From NCBI GenBank assembly GCA_903813345.2, contig CAIIXF020000005.1, forward strand, positions 1,552,001 to 1,616,000: DNA of 64,000 nucleotides, given 5' to 3'. Both the position numbers and the translations under genes were made by a program. This stretch comes from Owenia fusiformis (Eukaryota > Annelida > Polychaeta > Sabellida > Oweniidae). Shown here piece by piece: positions 22,380-34,705 of the stretch (its first letter is position 1; every line of letters starts with the position of its first letter). The notes beneath the pieces are model-generated. The model did not search any database. It saw only the letters and a list, made by a program, of their open reading frames with translations, and was not told the origin of the DNA.

Positions 22380-25000
22380 CTACTCTGATGCTATATATTA
22401 CAAATTCTTTTCTCATGGGTGTTGCATATTACAAATCCCTTTCTTACACATGTATTTCAGATATATTCCAAATTGTCAACTACTGTCTTTCTTTTTCAGA
22501 ATCCCTTTCTTTTGGGTATGTAACAAACAAAATATCATTCGTGAATAACTAATGACAGGTGGATGATTGGTTGAATGTCAAAAACATGGCTCAATTGTCA
22601 AACGAATGTCACAGATAGGTCACACAGATGATTTGGTTTGTTACTAATGCATAACATGATTAGTTGAAGGCAAGCATGAGTGCCACATGGTTGGAAAGCC
22701 AGAACAGAAACTCAAGAGAGGTCAAGAGAACTTTGATTAAGGAAGGCTACAATCTTCTGGTGTATTGCCTATAATGTAATAGTATTCCACCTCCTGCTAA
22801 TATTTACATAGACCCAAACATTGAATGAACATTTGAAATGATTATTAGTATTTATGGGTATAAGTATATAAAATATCTACAAATATAGAAACAGGATTTT
22901 AATGTCGGAATTCATTTTAATACTGATTGATTAACAAGAAATAACAAAATGTTTTAAACCACATTTATTTTCTTACTCACCAGATGCAACAACAAATTTG
23001 ATATTTTCATTTTATACGATATTTTACAAACTGTGGTGTTTTACTAATGGTCCATTAAAATTGCAATACAGTGATGACAAACTGGAGAGATATCCATCTT
23101 TTCAGTACTTTATATCACCAAGTAAAGAAAAATATTTTTTTCAACTTAAGATGTAAACTTAAACTTAATTTGAAGATGCTTATAAAGTCATCTGAAACAT
23201 GTCATTGCCAGCTGTTAACAGCTAATATATAACAATGATTTTTAGCACATATAAATCGTACCTGATTTATTATCCATTATATTTGTTTTTTATAATCTAC
23301 TGTTAAACAAGCTGGTAGGTTTCATAGGGGTTCTGTTTGTGTTAATGAGGTAATGGCAGTATAGAAAGACATACATACTGGTAGATAACAATCATATCTT
23401 TAGCATCAAATACTATTCATACAGTTTTATTTTAAGTCATTCAAATCATGAAGATGTTTTTGTATATCTTTTCATACACAACAGTTTTAGCACTACATTG
23501 AATCCCCAATACAGTCATCTCCCAAATGATTTAATTTAAGATTCATAACAAGTTGGGGTTTTGTATGAGACTACCTATCATTGAAAAGATAATATGCCTT
23601 ACAGTTATTTAACATATTAACTGTATGTAGTTTGCGTTCATCCTTGCATGTACACCTGATTTACTGTTTGTTCAAATGTATCATAAAACATAGTTTAATT
23701 AAATGATACACACAACATTTTATTCACTGCAAATATACTTTCATGTTATATCCGTAGATCAAAGCAATGAAACCAATGATAATTATTTTAAATATGTCAT
23801 ATACATGAGAATCATCTGCTTTCAAATGACAACAATTGTTCAAATTGATTTTATTGTAACTAAACAAAACTTTCATCTAAAAGCTAGTTTTTATTACAAC
23901 AATGGATTATAGGTCAATATGATACAAAAGCTCAATCAGTTGATCAGATTGTCTTATTGGTGCTTTTCAAATTTGTCTGGAGACATTTAATGTTTTCATT
24001 CTAGAAACACTGACCGATGAGATTGTATGATTGCATTATCATTGATAATATTGGTTGAACTCAGAAATGACATTAGTATTTTAGTTGGATATTAGACCAT
24101 TACATTCTATTTGTTCAATATAAGATTTTTATTGAAATATGTGATATTATTATAACCCAGGTAATTTTCACGATACCAGAAAGTGTGTTTTTATCCAATT
24201 ACTTTACTTTGGATACAAACAAAGGCTGAACATCTTACTGGATCGCTTTTGATCCCAAGTTATATTTTGTGTGCATTTGTATATTTGCCATATGTGCTTT
24301 CAGATGGTATATTCAGATATGAATTTTGCATACAACATATAATATATTTTACAACCACCTAATATATTTATTTCACAATAACAACAAATTATATAGAACT
24401 GTGAATATTTGATCCTTCAGCAGCTTAGCTATTTTATAGCATACCAACCAAAAACAATTCTCATCATCTATATCTAACATTTTTTCAAGCTATACTGTTC
24501 AAGAACAAAAATATTTATATTTTGATACATGTATATTACATATAATTCAGCAAACATTCACAGACCAGTCATTTAGCAGAGTAATTTAGAGCTGTTTCAA
24601 AAACCAATTATTTTGCTGATATGTAATTACTGTATTAACCATTTTTATATTATAAGTACAAGGTTTGCCATTCCTTTACAAAAGTAAGGAAAATGGAAAC
24701 ATACTAATTAACAATTGAAAATGATAATATTGTTGTTATGAACTACGAAAAGTGCGTAGTGTTCAGGCCCGTAGCCAGCTTTTGCCAGGTAGTCAGGTTT
24801 TAAAAAATTCCAGGCCTGCATGTAAGGAGACAAACAATACTGACTTACTGATCATCAAATAAGAATCATCTACAACTTTTTGATTAGCATTATTTACAAT
24901 AATTTGGGTGTATTTACATTTATATTGATTCACAAAACCTTGCGTGAAACTTCCTTATGATTGTATTTGATTATGTATTTGTTAATTGTTATATTATAAA
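22380..25000. other. Non-coding
   Basis: Strongly AT-rich. No gene or repeat was recognised except a lone CAGGCCCGTAGCCAGC terminus near 24764, a relic of the MITE family seen at 12262. Confidence 0.4.
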
Positions 25001-25007
25001 TGTATAT

Positions 25008-26066
25008 CTGGGTTCTCCCCAGAATCTAATTGCATGGCGCTCCCCCCTGCTCACTCGTTTTCCCCGCCCTGTTCCCCCCCTGCTTGCTTCGCCCGCCCTG
25101 CTTAGCGCCCCGCTACTTCAAAACTTACGTACATTATTTTATTCTCCTGGATATTCGACGAAATCACATAAAATTCAAAAAATTTTCAAAAAGTTTTTCC
25201 CGATTTGCCATTCCGAAGGCCGAATCTTAAATGTCTTCTGATTGGCTCAAAACTCATGATTAGTTACGAAATATCCAATCAAATTATCTATTACTAATCG
25301 TGCGTCATCGACATAATTTGCCCCAGGTTCGGTTCGATCACCTGATTTGACTACGTATGCGCATGCGCCCAAAACATTCTAACCTATCAAAATCGTTCAT
25401 TTGATGCGTGCGTTCAGAAAATTAGAAAAAGTTAACAGTTGAACATGGCGCAGATTACCCCTATACTGCAACGCGGAGTGATATGATCACCGATCATCAA
25501 AATCGCCAATTTGGAATAAAACAAACATAAAAACGACTAAAACTACAATTTGACAATGAAGTATTATTTTTTATTAATAGTTATTATAATTGCGAACGAA
25601 TTAATGTTCAAATCTTGCTTTTGATGGTTGTCATGATAAAGAAGTTCGACTTCCGGTTCTTTATGCGGGAAACTCAAAAAAAATGGGTAAAATTAAAAAG
25701 ACTTATCTAAAGAATAGAATGAAAGTAGAAACAGTGGACAGGGTCCTCAACATTATCATAAATGGACCAAGGTAAGAGGTGTTCGATTTTGAGGCAGCAT
25801 GGGGGAGGTGGTTTGACATGCACCCCAGAAGATGTAGGGACAGAAGACTTTAAGGAAACACAATGAACAATGAATACTCATGACACTAGGCTACAAGCAT
25901 ATTATCATGTATTGTTAAATAAAAGGTTTTCTAAATGAGAATTGGTGTTTATATAGCGAGCGAAGCGAGCGGCAAAAATTGGCACAAAAATCATGCGAGC
26001 GAAGCGAGCGACGAAACTTGTTAAAAAATCCCCCCCTGCTATGAAAAAATCCTGGGGAGATCACTG
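25008..26066. mobile_element. hAT deletion derivative with transposase scrap
   Basis: The left end GGTTCTCCCCAG and right end CTGGGGAGATCACTG form an imperfect inverted repeat related to the MITE at 2551. The interior has a C-rich left arm, GCGAGCGAAGCGAGCG twice near 25957 and 25998, and a plus-strand scrap at 25683-25772 reading GKIKKTYLKNRMKVETVDRV and ending INGP. That scrap resembles the C-terminal dimerisation region of hAT transposases and is followed by a donor-like AAG|GTAAGAG. No complete transposase remains. Confidence 0.6.
25683..25772 (+). pseudogene. hAT transposase C-terminal remnant
   Basis: Thirty codons, with RMKVETVDRVLNIIINGP resembling the hAT C-terminal 'LSVE-VD-LLRI-INGP' pattern. 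It ends at a GTAAGA donor-like site, so it may be a former exon. Too short for firm assignment. Confidence 0.45.
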
Positions 26067-26261
26067 TATATAATGGGTAATTAATGATTATTGCATGACA
26101 TTAAATGTTGTCTTATTGTTATTATTTGGTTATCATGGAAGAGTATCAAATGCAATTAATCAATAGTAATAATATACTTATTATAAATGTACTTTTGCTT
26201 ATTCAAATATAGTAAAAATATCAATCTTCTATAAAAACAAATTTTTAGTCTATTTTTCTGT

Positions 26262-27491
26262 TCACATACTGGACGTTGTAGTAATTGGGCTCCCAGACTT
26301 TCCCTTAGGTTTTATACGTCCCTCTCCATTTGGCACAAGCTTAAATCCTTCATTCTTCAAACAGTTTGGTTTACTAGGACAACAAGCAGAGAACACCTCA
26401 ATGAATGTGGTCCTGAATTGTCTTGACATAGTGCAATAAAGCACAAAGTTGACAGAGTTATTGATAAGTGCTAGAATGTCAAAAACATCACCGAGAGGTG
26501 CATACACCATTTTGTAAAAGTTGGTAATGAATATGTTACAGACTGTAAGTATTCCATGTGGTAATTCTGTAATAAGGAACAATACAACCACAGCTAAGAG
26601 CATCTTTGTGGTACGATTGTTCTCGTGTGATCGGTCGGATTCATTTTTCTTGCCTTGAGACTTCAGTCTCATTCGCCGTTTGCTTGCCTCATTCATGGCA
26701 ACAATAAGTACAATGGTTAGTACAGTTAGCAGAATACATGGGATGATTTTGATGAACAATGCTTGGATCCAGTAGTTCAACCTTATCAAAATAGGTTGTG
26801 CTTTCGCTAAGTTGCTGTCGAGGATCGTCCAAATATTTTCATGGATTGTCACATTTGTACCATTAATCTCTTTCACTGATGTGTAGAACTTTGGTCCCAC
26901 ATTGGCTACAGCATTACAAAGAAAGTTTGGGACGCATATACATACAGTGATTATGTAAACTAGAGCGATACTTAGCTTTGCCCTCTGTAGAGAACATAAC
27001 GTCATGCCTCTTGTCGGGAAATAGATATACAAGAAGCGAAACGTTGCCAGAGTAATTGTCAGCCATATTGCTATTGTGTGGCATACAACTGTGTAGTTAA
27101 TATGGAAAAGGAAAAAATGTATCCAAGGAACACTGCGTGTATCAAAGAGTCCCAAGTCAGGTGGCTTCAGGATGTAGAAATGGACAGCAATGGGAAGATA
27201 TGATGTCATCGTCAGCAGATCAGCTACAGCTAACCACAGCAGGATTGTGTTTGTCGAAGAAATCATATTTTTTCGTGTCAGTACAATGATATTTGCGGAG
27301 TTGCAAATTAAGCCAAATATGCATACAGCAACACTTAAGTATCCGTGTACTGAACCATACGCTTCACCAAACTTTTTCAAACCAGATATTTCTGATGAAC
27401 CACCATCATTATTACTTGGCCCGGCTGTACTGTAATTGAGAATCACATCATATCCAGCTGTATAGTTCAAATTGTCAATCTCGTATGCCAT
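26262..27491 (-). CDS. Rhodopsin-class neuropeptide GPCR, DMSR/sex-peptide-receptor-like
   Basis: A 409-residue seven-transmembrane receptor, most likely a plasma-membrane receptor for a peptide of the myosuppressin/FMRFamide/MIP type. Approximate helices: TM1 48-71 (GLICNSANIIVL), TM2 80-105 (LLWLAVADLL), TM3 125-155, TM4 170-192, TM5 240-266, TM6 296-320 (KMLLAVVVLFLITELP) and TM7 333-353 (NNSVNFVLYC). The TM2 LAVADLL, the TM6 RTTKMLLAV...ITELPHGI and the TM7 tail MSRQFRTTF are typical of the SPR/DMSR (Srw-like) group. TM3 ends ATFRFLYI instead of DRY, as this group often varies there. N-terminal NYT and NYS and loop NGT and NVT are candidate glycosylation sites. C-terminal CC and C are possible palmitoylation sites. 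The ATG has a good context (CACAATGG). No intron interrupts the frame. Ligand and exact subfamily are not determinable here. Confidence 0.88.
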   Translation of the reverse strand: MAYEIDNLNYTAGYDVILNYSTAGPSNNDGGSSEISGLKKFGEAYGSVHGYLSVAVCIFGLICNSANIIVLTRKNMISSTNTILLWLAVADLLTMTSYLPIAVHFYILKPPDLGLFDTRSVPWIHFFLFHINYTVVCHTIAIWLTITLATFRFLYIYFPTRGMTLCSLQRAKLSIALVYIITVCICVPNFLCNAVANVGPKFYTSVKEINGTNVTIHENIWTILDSNLAKAQPILIRLNYWIQALFIKIIPCILLTVLTIVLIVAMNEASKRRMRLKSQGKKNESDRSHENNRTTKMLLAVVVLFLITELPHGILTVCNIFITNFYKMVYAPLGDVFDILALINNSVNFVLYCTMSRQFRTTFIEVFSACCPSKPNCLKNEGFKLVPNGEGRIKPKGKSGSPITTTSSM

Positions 27492-30400
27492 TGTGACTAA
27501 TTGTCTTGATGATGTATAATCAATAAATTACGTATTAATATCCTTAAATCTTTTTGTTTTTGTATGTTCACATCTAGTATATCATTTTTTCACTTGTCCT
27601 CCCTGGCCTTATGGTTAGCTTTTGTTTAAAATGCAGATGTACCAATTATATTTATGGATGATTTCAGGATAGCGTTGATCTGAAGTCACTTCCAATCAAG
27701 TCTGTTCATTCAATTTTAATCTGTGTATTGGAAAAGCTAATGATCTCTATGTTTCATGTAAATGCAATTTATTGGAGCATTGATCAGAAACACTATACAC
27801 AACACAAATATTGTTCACTGTTTCCACACCTGGCAATGAAACTTGAATTTTTCACATTGCTTCAATCCAAATAAATATCATGCGCCAATCAAATTGTTTC
27901 CAATATTCTTAATTATCAAACTATGATGCTGATTTTTCACCACTTTCATTTTTCAAAGCACTGAGGTAAACTTTGTTAACTCTTTCTGCAGTTTATTGCT
28001 CTTCTTGTGATGTTTACATATGTCTTGCTCATAAGTAGATTATACAGGATGTTGGTGGCATTTATATTATATTAATTTTTCAGTCAAGTCATAAGCTACT
28101 TAAATGGGTCTCAACCTTCCCTTCTTCGCCCTTTCTTCTATAAGACTTCTATGTATATTTCTGTATTGCCATCATAACACCCCAACTGTGATTCATCACT
28201 AATATACTATTATGTCTAGGAAAATACACATCATGTAGCTATTCATCAACACCTATGATATATTGATCTCTCTGGAACCAAAACTATACTGTGTCAGGAT
28301 AACATTGCCTGTTTTACGATAATGTATAGTTTTGTTGCTTCCCCTTGCCTCTAGTAATTGTCTTAATTGTTTAAATTGTCTGCGTCCATATCCCAGATCA
28401 TTTACGGAATCATTAGCATTAAAATATCATGTTTATAGCTGTTTTGTAGTGTTTATGTCAAAGTCTTCTCTCAAGGGTGAATTTAACCAAAATAGTGGAG
28501 CTTCAATCTCAGACAGCAGGCTCTATATCATTAAATTTTATGATAGATATTTCATAGAAGTTATGATATAGTTTCTCTGATCTTTAGATTTGTTTTTGAA
28601 ATTGGAACTTATTTTTAGATTAGTTTTGAGTATACCTTATAATGATTGCTAGCTTCTAATCTAATATAGTAGACTGTTGGTGGGTTGTATACTTGATTCC
28701 CTAGGGAAATATGGCCCTGGAGAGCTTCAGATCATAGTGCTGTTAATCGGAGATCCTAGCTTAAAAGGAAATCCTTTTTTCAGATTTCATCACAGAATAC
28801 GCCTTGTTACACAATCAATGTTCAGAGAGATCAAATTCGTTTTCCAGCCCAGTGGTTTTTTGCGTTGTCGATCAATGTTTTCTTGTTATCGGAGATTGTT
28901 CCATTTGTCTTTCAGTTTGTCATTTACATATTTAGTGTTCATCTTAATCCTTACTCATCTGTTCAGATTGTCCATACCGGAATCTTTATCTAAAAGGATG
29001 TGTAGGTGATATGTAATTCTCTTTTTCTTTGTTGTACATTTGTTGTTGAATCCTGCATGTCTGAAAATATAAACACATTTGGATTATATCATACATTTAA
29101 TAATTATCCTATAACAATGACACAGATATATTTTTCCCAGACAATTCTAGTACAGAAATGCAGTGAAGAAGATATTAGCTGATGTCGGATTTTAATGATA
29201 AAACCCATCATAAAAGATTTATTGCAACATTACATGGTTGTATACTCGAACACATGATTTATTAGAACCCTTTTTATGTACAAGAGGCATAAAAACATGA
29301 GGAAAAATATCAGCCAGACCCCTAAAAACCATAAGAAAACAGCCCAGAAAATTTGATTAAAAATAAGACATATAAAAGGTCATGATACTCTTAGTGAGGA
29401 ATATAAGGCACCATCTCCAGATGTTTTCCATTTTGGTGTACATAATTAGATTAGAATTAGAAAGCATTAAACTCATTAAGCACCCATGAATTTAGCCCCT
29501 CCTCAAGCATCTTTCAACTCTAGCAGGTGATCTGCCTTTAATTACCATCAGCACATCATCAAAATGTCTCTCTAACATAGAGTATTTAGAAATATCTTAG
29601 TTCATAATTATTATCAATCCTCGTGATAGATGAGTGTAGATCAAATATTGACCATACTGAGCTATCTAATATATAATTGCTGCAATGTTCTCATTTATCT
29701 TGTGAATTCCAATTGGTAATCCCTCTATTACTATTGTACTTCATTTTCCATGTGATATGTATTATGATTTACGTAATCAGACTAGATGCAATTAGCGAAA
29801 CTGAAGCACAAAAAAACATGAATCCCATTGTAACAGTTATTGATATTCTTTATGCAGTCTCCTTTGACTCAAAGGTAGGCACAAAGAAAAAATTGGTGCC
29901 AACAATTTAAAATGTTTTACCACTCATAGGATTGTTTACATTCTTCAAAGTCCCTTCCCTTAGAACTTCCAGAACTGCACTTGTAGTGACACTGCTCAAT
30001 TTATTATTAGTATTCTTCTTATTATTTGCATCTAACATATACATACATGTATATTCCCTTCCCTCATGTTTTTTTCATTTTGGATGGCCCTATTAATGAC
30101 TCTTCCATTCACTCTCTACTATATTATGTGCCACTTCTTATTTCCATTGTTTAGGAGTCACATTTGCTGTAAATTATTCCTGGAAGTCATTGCAATTGAC
30201 CCTGGATATATCATACTATGCTGATTTTTATGCACCCAGGCACTCAACACACATGCTTCATTGGTCCAATTTATCTCTGTGGAGGAATTAGTTTTTGTTA
30301 ATATTTGTTCCCATGGGCAATTATATCATCAGCTTATCGAGGCATTCATGTAAAGGTTATGAAAGTATCAAGGGTTTTATTCAGATTCCTCCCCTTAAAT

Positions 30401-30570
30401 GTATTTGGAGTGCATCAAACATTAGTTTGTATTATATTGAGATGTCTTTCATTAAGACCACAGTAATATGGAGGAAATTATTAATAAGAGGCTTGTGTAA
30501 CCTTTCTAGAAATGTCATCATGCCTATGCTAGAAATTCAAAGTGAAATGAAGCATACACTTGAATAGTTA
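27492..30570. other. Non-coding, upstream side of the GPCR
   Basis: About 3 kb of AT-rich DNA. It should include the GPCR promoter and any 5' UTR exon, but no TATA box or initiator could be singled out. Short open frames have no motif. Confidence 0.4.
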
Positions 30571-30571
30571 T

Positions 30572-31112
30572 ACACTTAAAAATGACGGGAATTTTTCGCA
30601 AAAATCTTATGTTTTTCATTTTAAACCAAAATAATAAAAATAGAATTATTAGTCTATATTTGAAAATTTGGTAATATATTTACAATGTCTGTCTATTTCA
30701 CATATATCCTGTGTTTTTCATCCTGACCCCCAGGGGCTGTGAATGGGGAAACAGAAATTTTGAGATGTTTTTGAAATATAGCTTTATTATACTCAATTGA
30801 AAGGCAATTTAGAGAGTAGATAGCAAATATTTTTACATTACACTCAAATTGAAGGAATTTTAGAATAGATCACAATTGTGGTCTTGTGTTCCTGATTTGT
30901 GCCTCAAAAATTCAAAATGGCTGCCTAGAGTAGGAATTCACCATTACTTAGAGGTATCTTTAAAGTATGGTTACATGATACTACAATGATCTCAAATATT
31001 TATTGAATGGAAGAGTAGATGATAAATATTACAATGTTACTACACAGATTCATGATTTATATAGTGTTCATTGGGGTTTGCTACTCTGTGAAGTTGCCGT
31101 TTTCTAGTTTAT
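30572..31112 (+). repeat. TCYGTC-family repeat, truncated copy lacking the microsatellite
   Basis: Matches the body of 46575-47165 and 53030-54465. Shared words include TCTTATGTTTTTCATTTTAA, TTTGTGCCTCA..AATTCAAAATGGCTGC, ATCTCAAATATTTATTGAAT and a terminal GTTGCCGTTTTCTAGTTT. The head with the GTCT/GTCC array is missing. The family is not recognised. Confidence 0.65.
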
Positions 31113-31720
31113 CTCAATTTAGGCAAAATTGCAAAACTGATTCCTGCATATTCATCAATATACGCATTATTGAAAGAGTTATCATCAAATAAAAAATATG
31201 GATGTGTTTCTGCCCATCGTGTAGTATGTAGAATTATTAAAAGACCTGTGAAATTCTCTATCCATCGATCACAACAATGCCTTAGAGTCCCATCATTTAA
31301 TTATTGAAGGAGGTGAAGAATGTCATATTTCATGAAGAATAGCAGCAGAATTTCTAATTGATAACATTCCAGGTTGTAAATGAATCCCATGTTCTGAGAT
31401 ATTGACATAGATGTCCATGTGGAAATTATTGTTTTTAGATATAAATATAAATTAGTGTATTTTTTCTATGTTACATTTTTGTTGGGATAACCATGCCAGA
31501 TTAAAATTTCACACACAGCCAGGCAAGGTGTGTCTGATTCCAGCTAATCCGAACACAGTATTCGATATAACTGCAGTGCATTATATAACCAATAACCACA
31601 TCCAAGGTCATTCTTTATGTGGTTGTCAAGGTGACAATTTCGCTCTTTAGATTGAAATTGATGCTCTGCCAACGTATATATTTAGTGTGAAATTGTGAAA
31701 ATAATTTAAGCCAAAAACCC
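31112..31720. other. Non-coding
   Basis: AT-rich DNA between the repeat copy and the hairpin. Nothing supported. Confidence 0.35.
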
Positions 31721-31722
31721 TA

Positions 31723-31839
31723 TGCATTGTGGAATGACCATTTCTTTTAGGTGTTGTTTCCTAAAATAAACACTCAATGTTGCATCTCGTGCACATTTTG
31801 GAAAGCAACACCTTCAAAAAATGGTCATTCCACATTGCA
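31723..31839. repeat. Hairpin with about 34-bp arms
   Basis: The left arm starts TGCATTGTGGAATGACCATT and ends AGGTGTTG. The right arm starts CAACACCTTC and ends AATGGTCATTCCACATTGCA. Pairing is nearly complete around a loop of about 50 nt. It may be a tiny MITE or a foldback transcript source. Confidence 0.7.
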
Positions 31840-32184
31840 TTGAGTCCAGGCCTTACATCCTTATGTGATTCATACAGTTTAATTAAAATCTAGAAAAAGT
31901 AAATTAATTTACATTGCTGATATCACCCTACATCATAAATAACTTATTTTCGAACAAGGCAATGAGATTTCCTGTAATACACTTCAATATCCCAAAACCA
32001 AAATGTTCAGCCTGGGTCCCTAGGTAAGTATTATCAAGTAAAGAGCATGCTAGGAAGATAAGATATTTTTCCCCAAGGCCATAATTACACTGCCGTTCAG
32101 ATGTTACTTTCAATTTCGATCAGACTTCATTTACTCAGAAGGCACAACTTGCCTTTTATTGTTAAGGAAATGTATGATGTATAT

Positions 32185-32510
32185 CAGTGGCATAGCGTTG
32201 GTCTTTTGTAAGTGTATGCCATGGGTGAGGGTAGCGAATGACCTTTGAGGGGGGTTTGGGGGATCTTCCCCAAGAACATTTGAAAATGAGATTGCATTTG
32301 AAGCATTCTGGAGCGTTTTAAAATACAAAGTTTCGACTAATATGGATTAATAAAATGTAAATTATTGGCCATGATAAAATGTAATTTATAGGTCATTCTT
32401 CAGAATATCCAGTATTTTTAAAGTGTGGGGCAATTCAATATTAAAAAACTTTTCTCTAAACTTTGAAAGTATGCCATGGCGTTCTATGCGTATATGACGC
32501 TATGCCATTG
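32185..32510. mobile_element. MITE with CAGTGGCATAGCGT ends
   Basis: The left end CAGTGGCATAGCGT is matched by ACGCTATGCCATTG on the right, with a second internal ATGCCATGGCGTTCTATGCG near the right end. The CAGTG-like start suggests a hAT-type element. Both flanks are TATAT-like, but no clean 8-bp duplication is seen. Confidence 0.65.
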
Positions 32511-32699
32511 TATATGATTGTATGATATTTATACATACATGTAGTTGTAATTTTTGTGGATTGTGTTTGACAGTTGGCATTCAGTGGTCAGCATTTGAAG
32601 TTTATAACAAATGGTAGGTGGTGACTTTTTGTATGTTAATTCTCTGTCAATTAATTATGTAATATTTTTTTCGATTATTTGTTTTATAAGATCTCTTAT

Positions 32700-33215
32700 T
32701 GACATTGTGAGGATGGGTTGTCATAAAAGTCTGAATCTTCTAATTGCAATCATGTTCATAAATTGACATTGTCAGGATGTGTTGTCATAAAAGTCTGAAT
32801 CTTCTAATTGCAATCATGTTCATGAATTGACATTGCAAGGATGGGTTGTCATAAAAGTCTGAATTTTCTAATTGCAATCATGTTCATAAATTGACATTGT
32901 GAGGATGTGTTGTCATAAAAGTCTGAATCTATTAATTGCAATCAAGTTCATAAATTGATATTGCGAGGATGGGTTATCATAAAAGTGTGAATCTTCTAAT
33001 TGCAATCATGTTCATAAATTGACATTGTGAGAATGTGTTGTCATAAAAGTGTGAATCTTCTAATTTCAATCATGTTCATAAATTGACATTGCGAGGATGG
33101 GTTATCATAAAAGTGTGAATCTTCTAATTGCAATCATGTTCATAAATTGACATTGTGAGGATGTGTTGTCATAAAAGTGTGAATCTTCTTATTGCAATTA
33201 TGTTCATAAATTGAA
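32700..33215. repeat. 64-bp tandem repeat, eight copies
   Basis: The word GACATTG (or GATATTG) recurs at 32701, 32765, 32829, 32893, 32957, 33021, 33085 and 33149, exactly 64 bp apart. The unit contains GTTGTCATAAAAGTCTGAAT and CTTCTAATTGCAATCATGTT. Confidence 0.95.
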
Positions 33216-34540
33216 CAGTTATTTTTATTTTATTGTCTTCCTCTCAGACAATGTCTTGTTTCCAGTATAGATAAATGGTAGTTATGATTTATCATAGATA
33301 TTTCTCTAGTTCTAGGTCAGCAGTGGATTACATGGTATTGACCATTGTATTGACCATATGCTTATTTCACATCTTATGAATGTAAGATTGTCATTAGATA
33401 TACAAGAGCTACCTTTAGATTTGATTGAAACATCGATTTTGTTTTGTTTGATGTAACAAACAGTTTTGTACACTATTGATTGTTTTGTAATTCAAAGAAA
33501 TACTTATTGTGTATTTGATTATTATTATCTCAATTTATTTCCTTCTTTTCCATTACGCAAAGTATAAATATAGAATACTTGATGAATATTGAATAATTTA
33601 ATCAATTACTAGTCTACATATTTCCTTATTCTCAATATTGTTAGTTATATTGAATTTGGGTGTTAAGTGCCCTTTTGTTTTGTTAAACATGACTTCACTT
33701 TGATTGAAATGCTCATATTGTGATAAAAGTTGTTTGATGGTAAGGGGTCCTTTGGCACTGTTTCAATGATTTAGCTCATTGGTCGTTAGGCTAGAGTTTA
33801 CTTCCTTGTAAAGAGTTGTACTTTTTGGTGGCCTATTTTGTTATTGTGCTTCCTTAATACAATACTCTGTCATTTTTCTATGGCTGTATGTAATATATTA
33901 TTGCTATTGATGTCTGCAGTTGTGTGAAATATTCACCATTTGAAAGTATATACATCATTTGAATTCAGCCAAAACCAAGATATTTGGTACCAAGTGTGAT
34001 ATATCATTGGAAAGGTCTTCCAAAGTTACGTTGATTGGCATATATCTGACACATGTCAATCAATCTCACAAATTTTTACATTGTATCAATTGAGGTGACC
34101 ATAGGCCTAGAAACATGGTAATTTGGCGTATTTGGCAGGATTTTAAGAATCGGGTATAAGAAAGGTCAAAGGACCAAAAGATGACTAAATATGTATATAG
34201 CAATGAATTTAACCAATTGCTGGATAGGGTTAGATGTGTAGAAAATAGAGGTGCAAGGAAAGTGGTGAAAACCTTTTTGTAACAATTGTGGAATGCAAAA
34301 AAGATTAACTTTTTGACATTTTTCTGAGGTGATATCCTTGTCATTTTGACGCAAAAAGCTGCTTAAAGGAGGGCACGTTAACCATAAAGGACATCATGAA
34401 AATATAGGTAAATTTCATCCAAAATACTTGGGAGTCGGTGAGTTAACATAACTTTAGATGATCTTTCTAATGGTATAACACAAAAGGTACCATCTATTAA
34501 GGTTTTAGCTGTAGCAGGGGGGACAGGACTTATTTGACAC
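33216..34540. other. Non-coding
   Basis: No supported feature. Minus-strand open frames at 34066-34354 overlap each other in two phases and show no motif. Confidence 0.35.
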
Positions 34541-34544
34541 CCTG

Positions 34545-34705
34545 TACACCATTTGAAAGTATGAATGCCATTTGAAAATATATACACCATTTGAAAGTAT
34601 ATATACCATTTGAAAATATGAATACTATTTGAAACTATATGAACCATTTAAAACGATATACACAATTCGAAAGTATGAATATAAGTATATACACCGTTTG
34701 AAAGT
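34545..34705. repeat. Degenerate 20-21-bp tandem repeat
   Basis: About eight diverged copies of ACCATTTGAAAGTATATA, with variants CCATTTGAAAATATGAAT and CAATTCGAAAGTATGAAT. Confidence 0.75.

Noticed and set aside
25030-25241. Proline/leucine-rich open frames
   Set aside because: They lie in the C-rich arm of a hAT derivative, overlap in two phases and have no domain.
32700-33215. CRISPR-like regular array (also 62003-62460 and 63275-64000)
   Set aside because: Units are contiguous with no unique spacers, there are no cas genes, and the DNA is eukaryotic.
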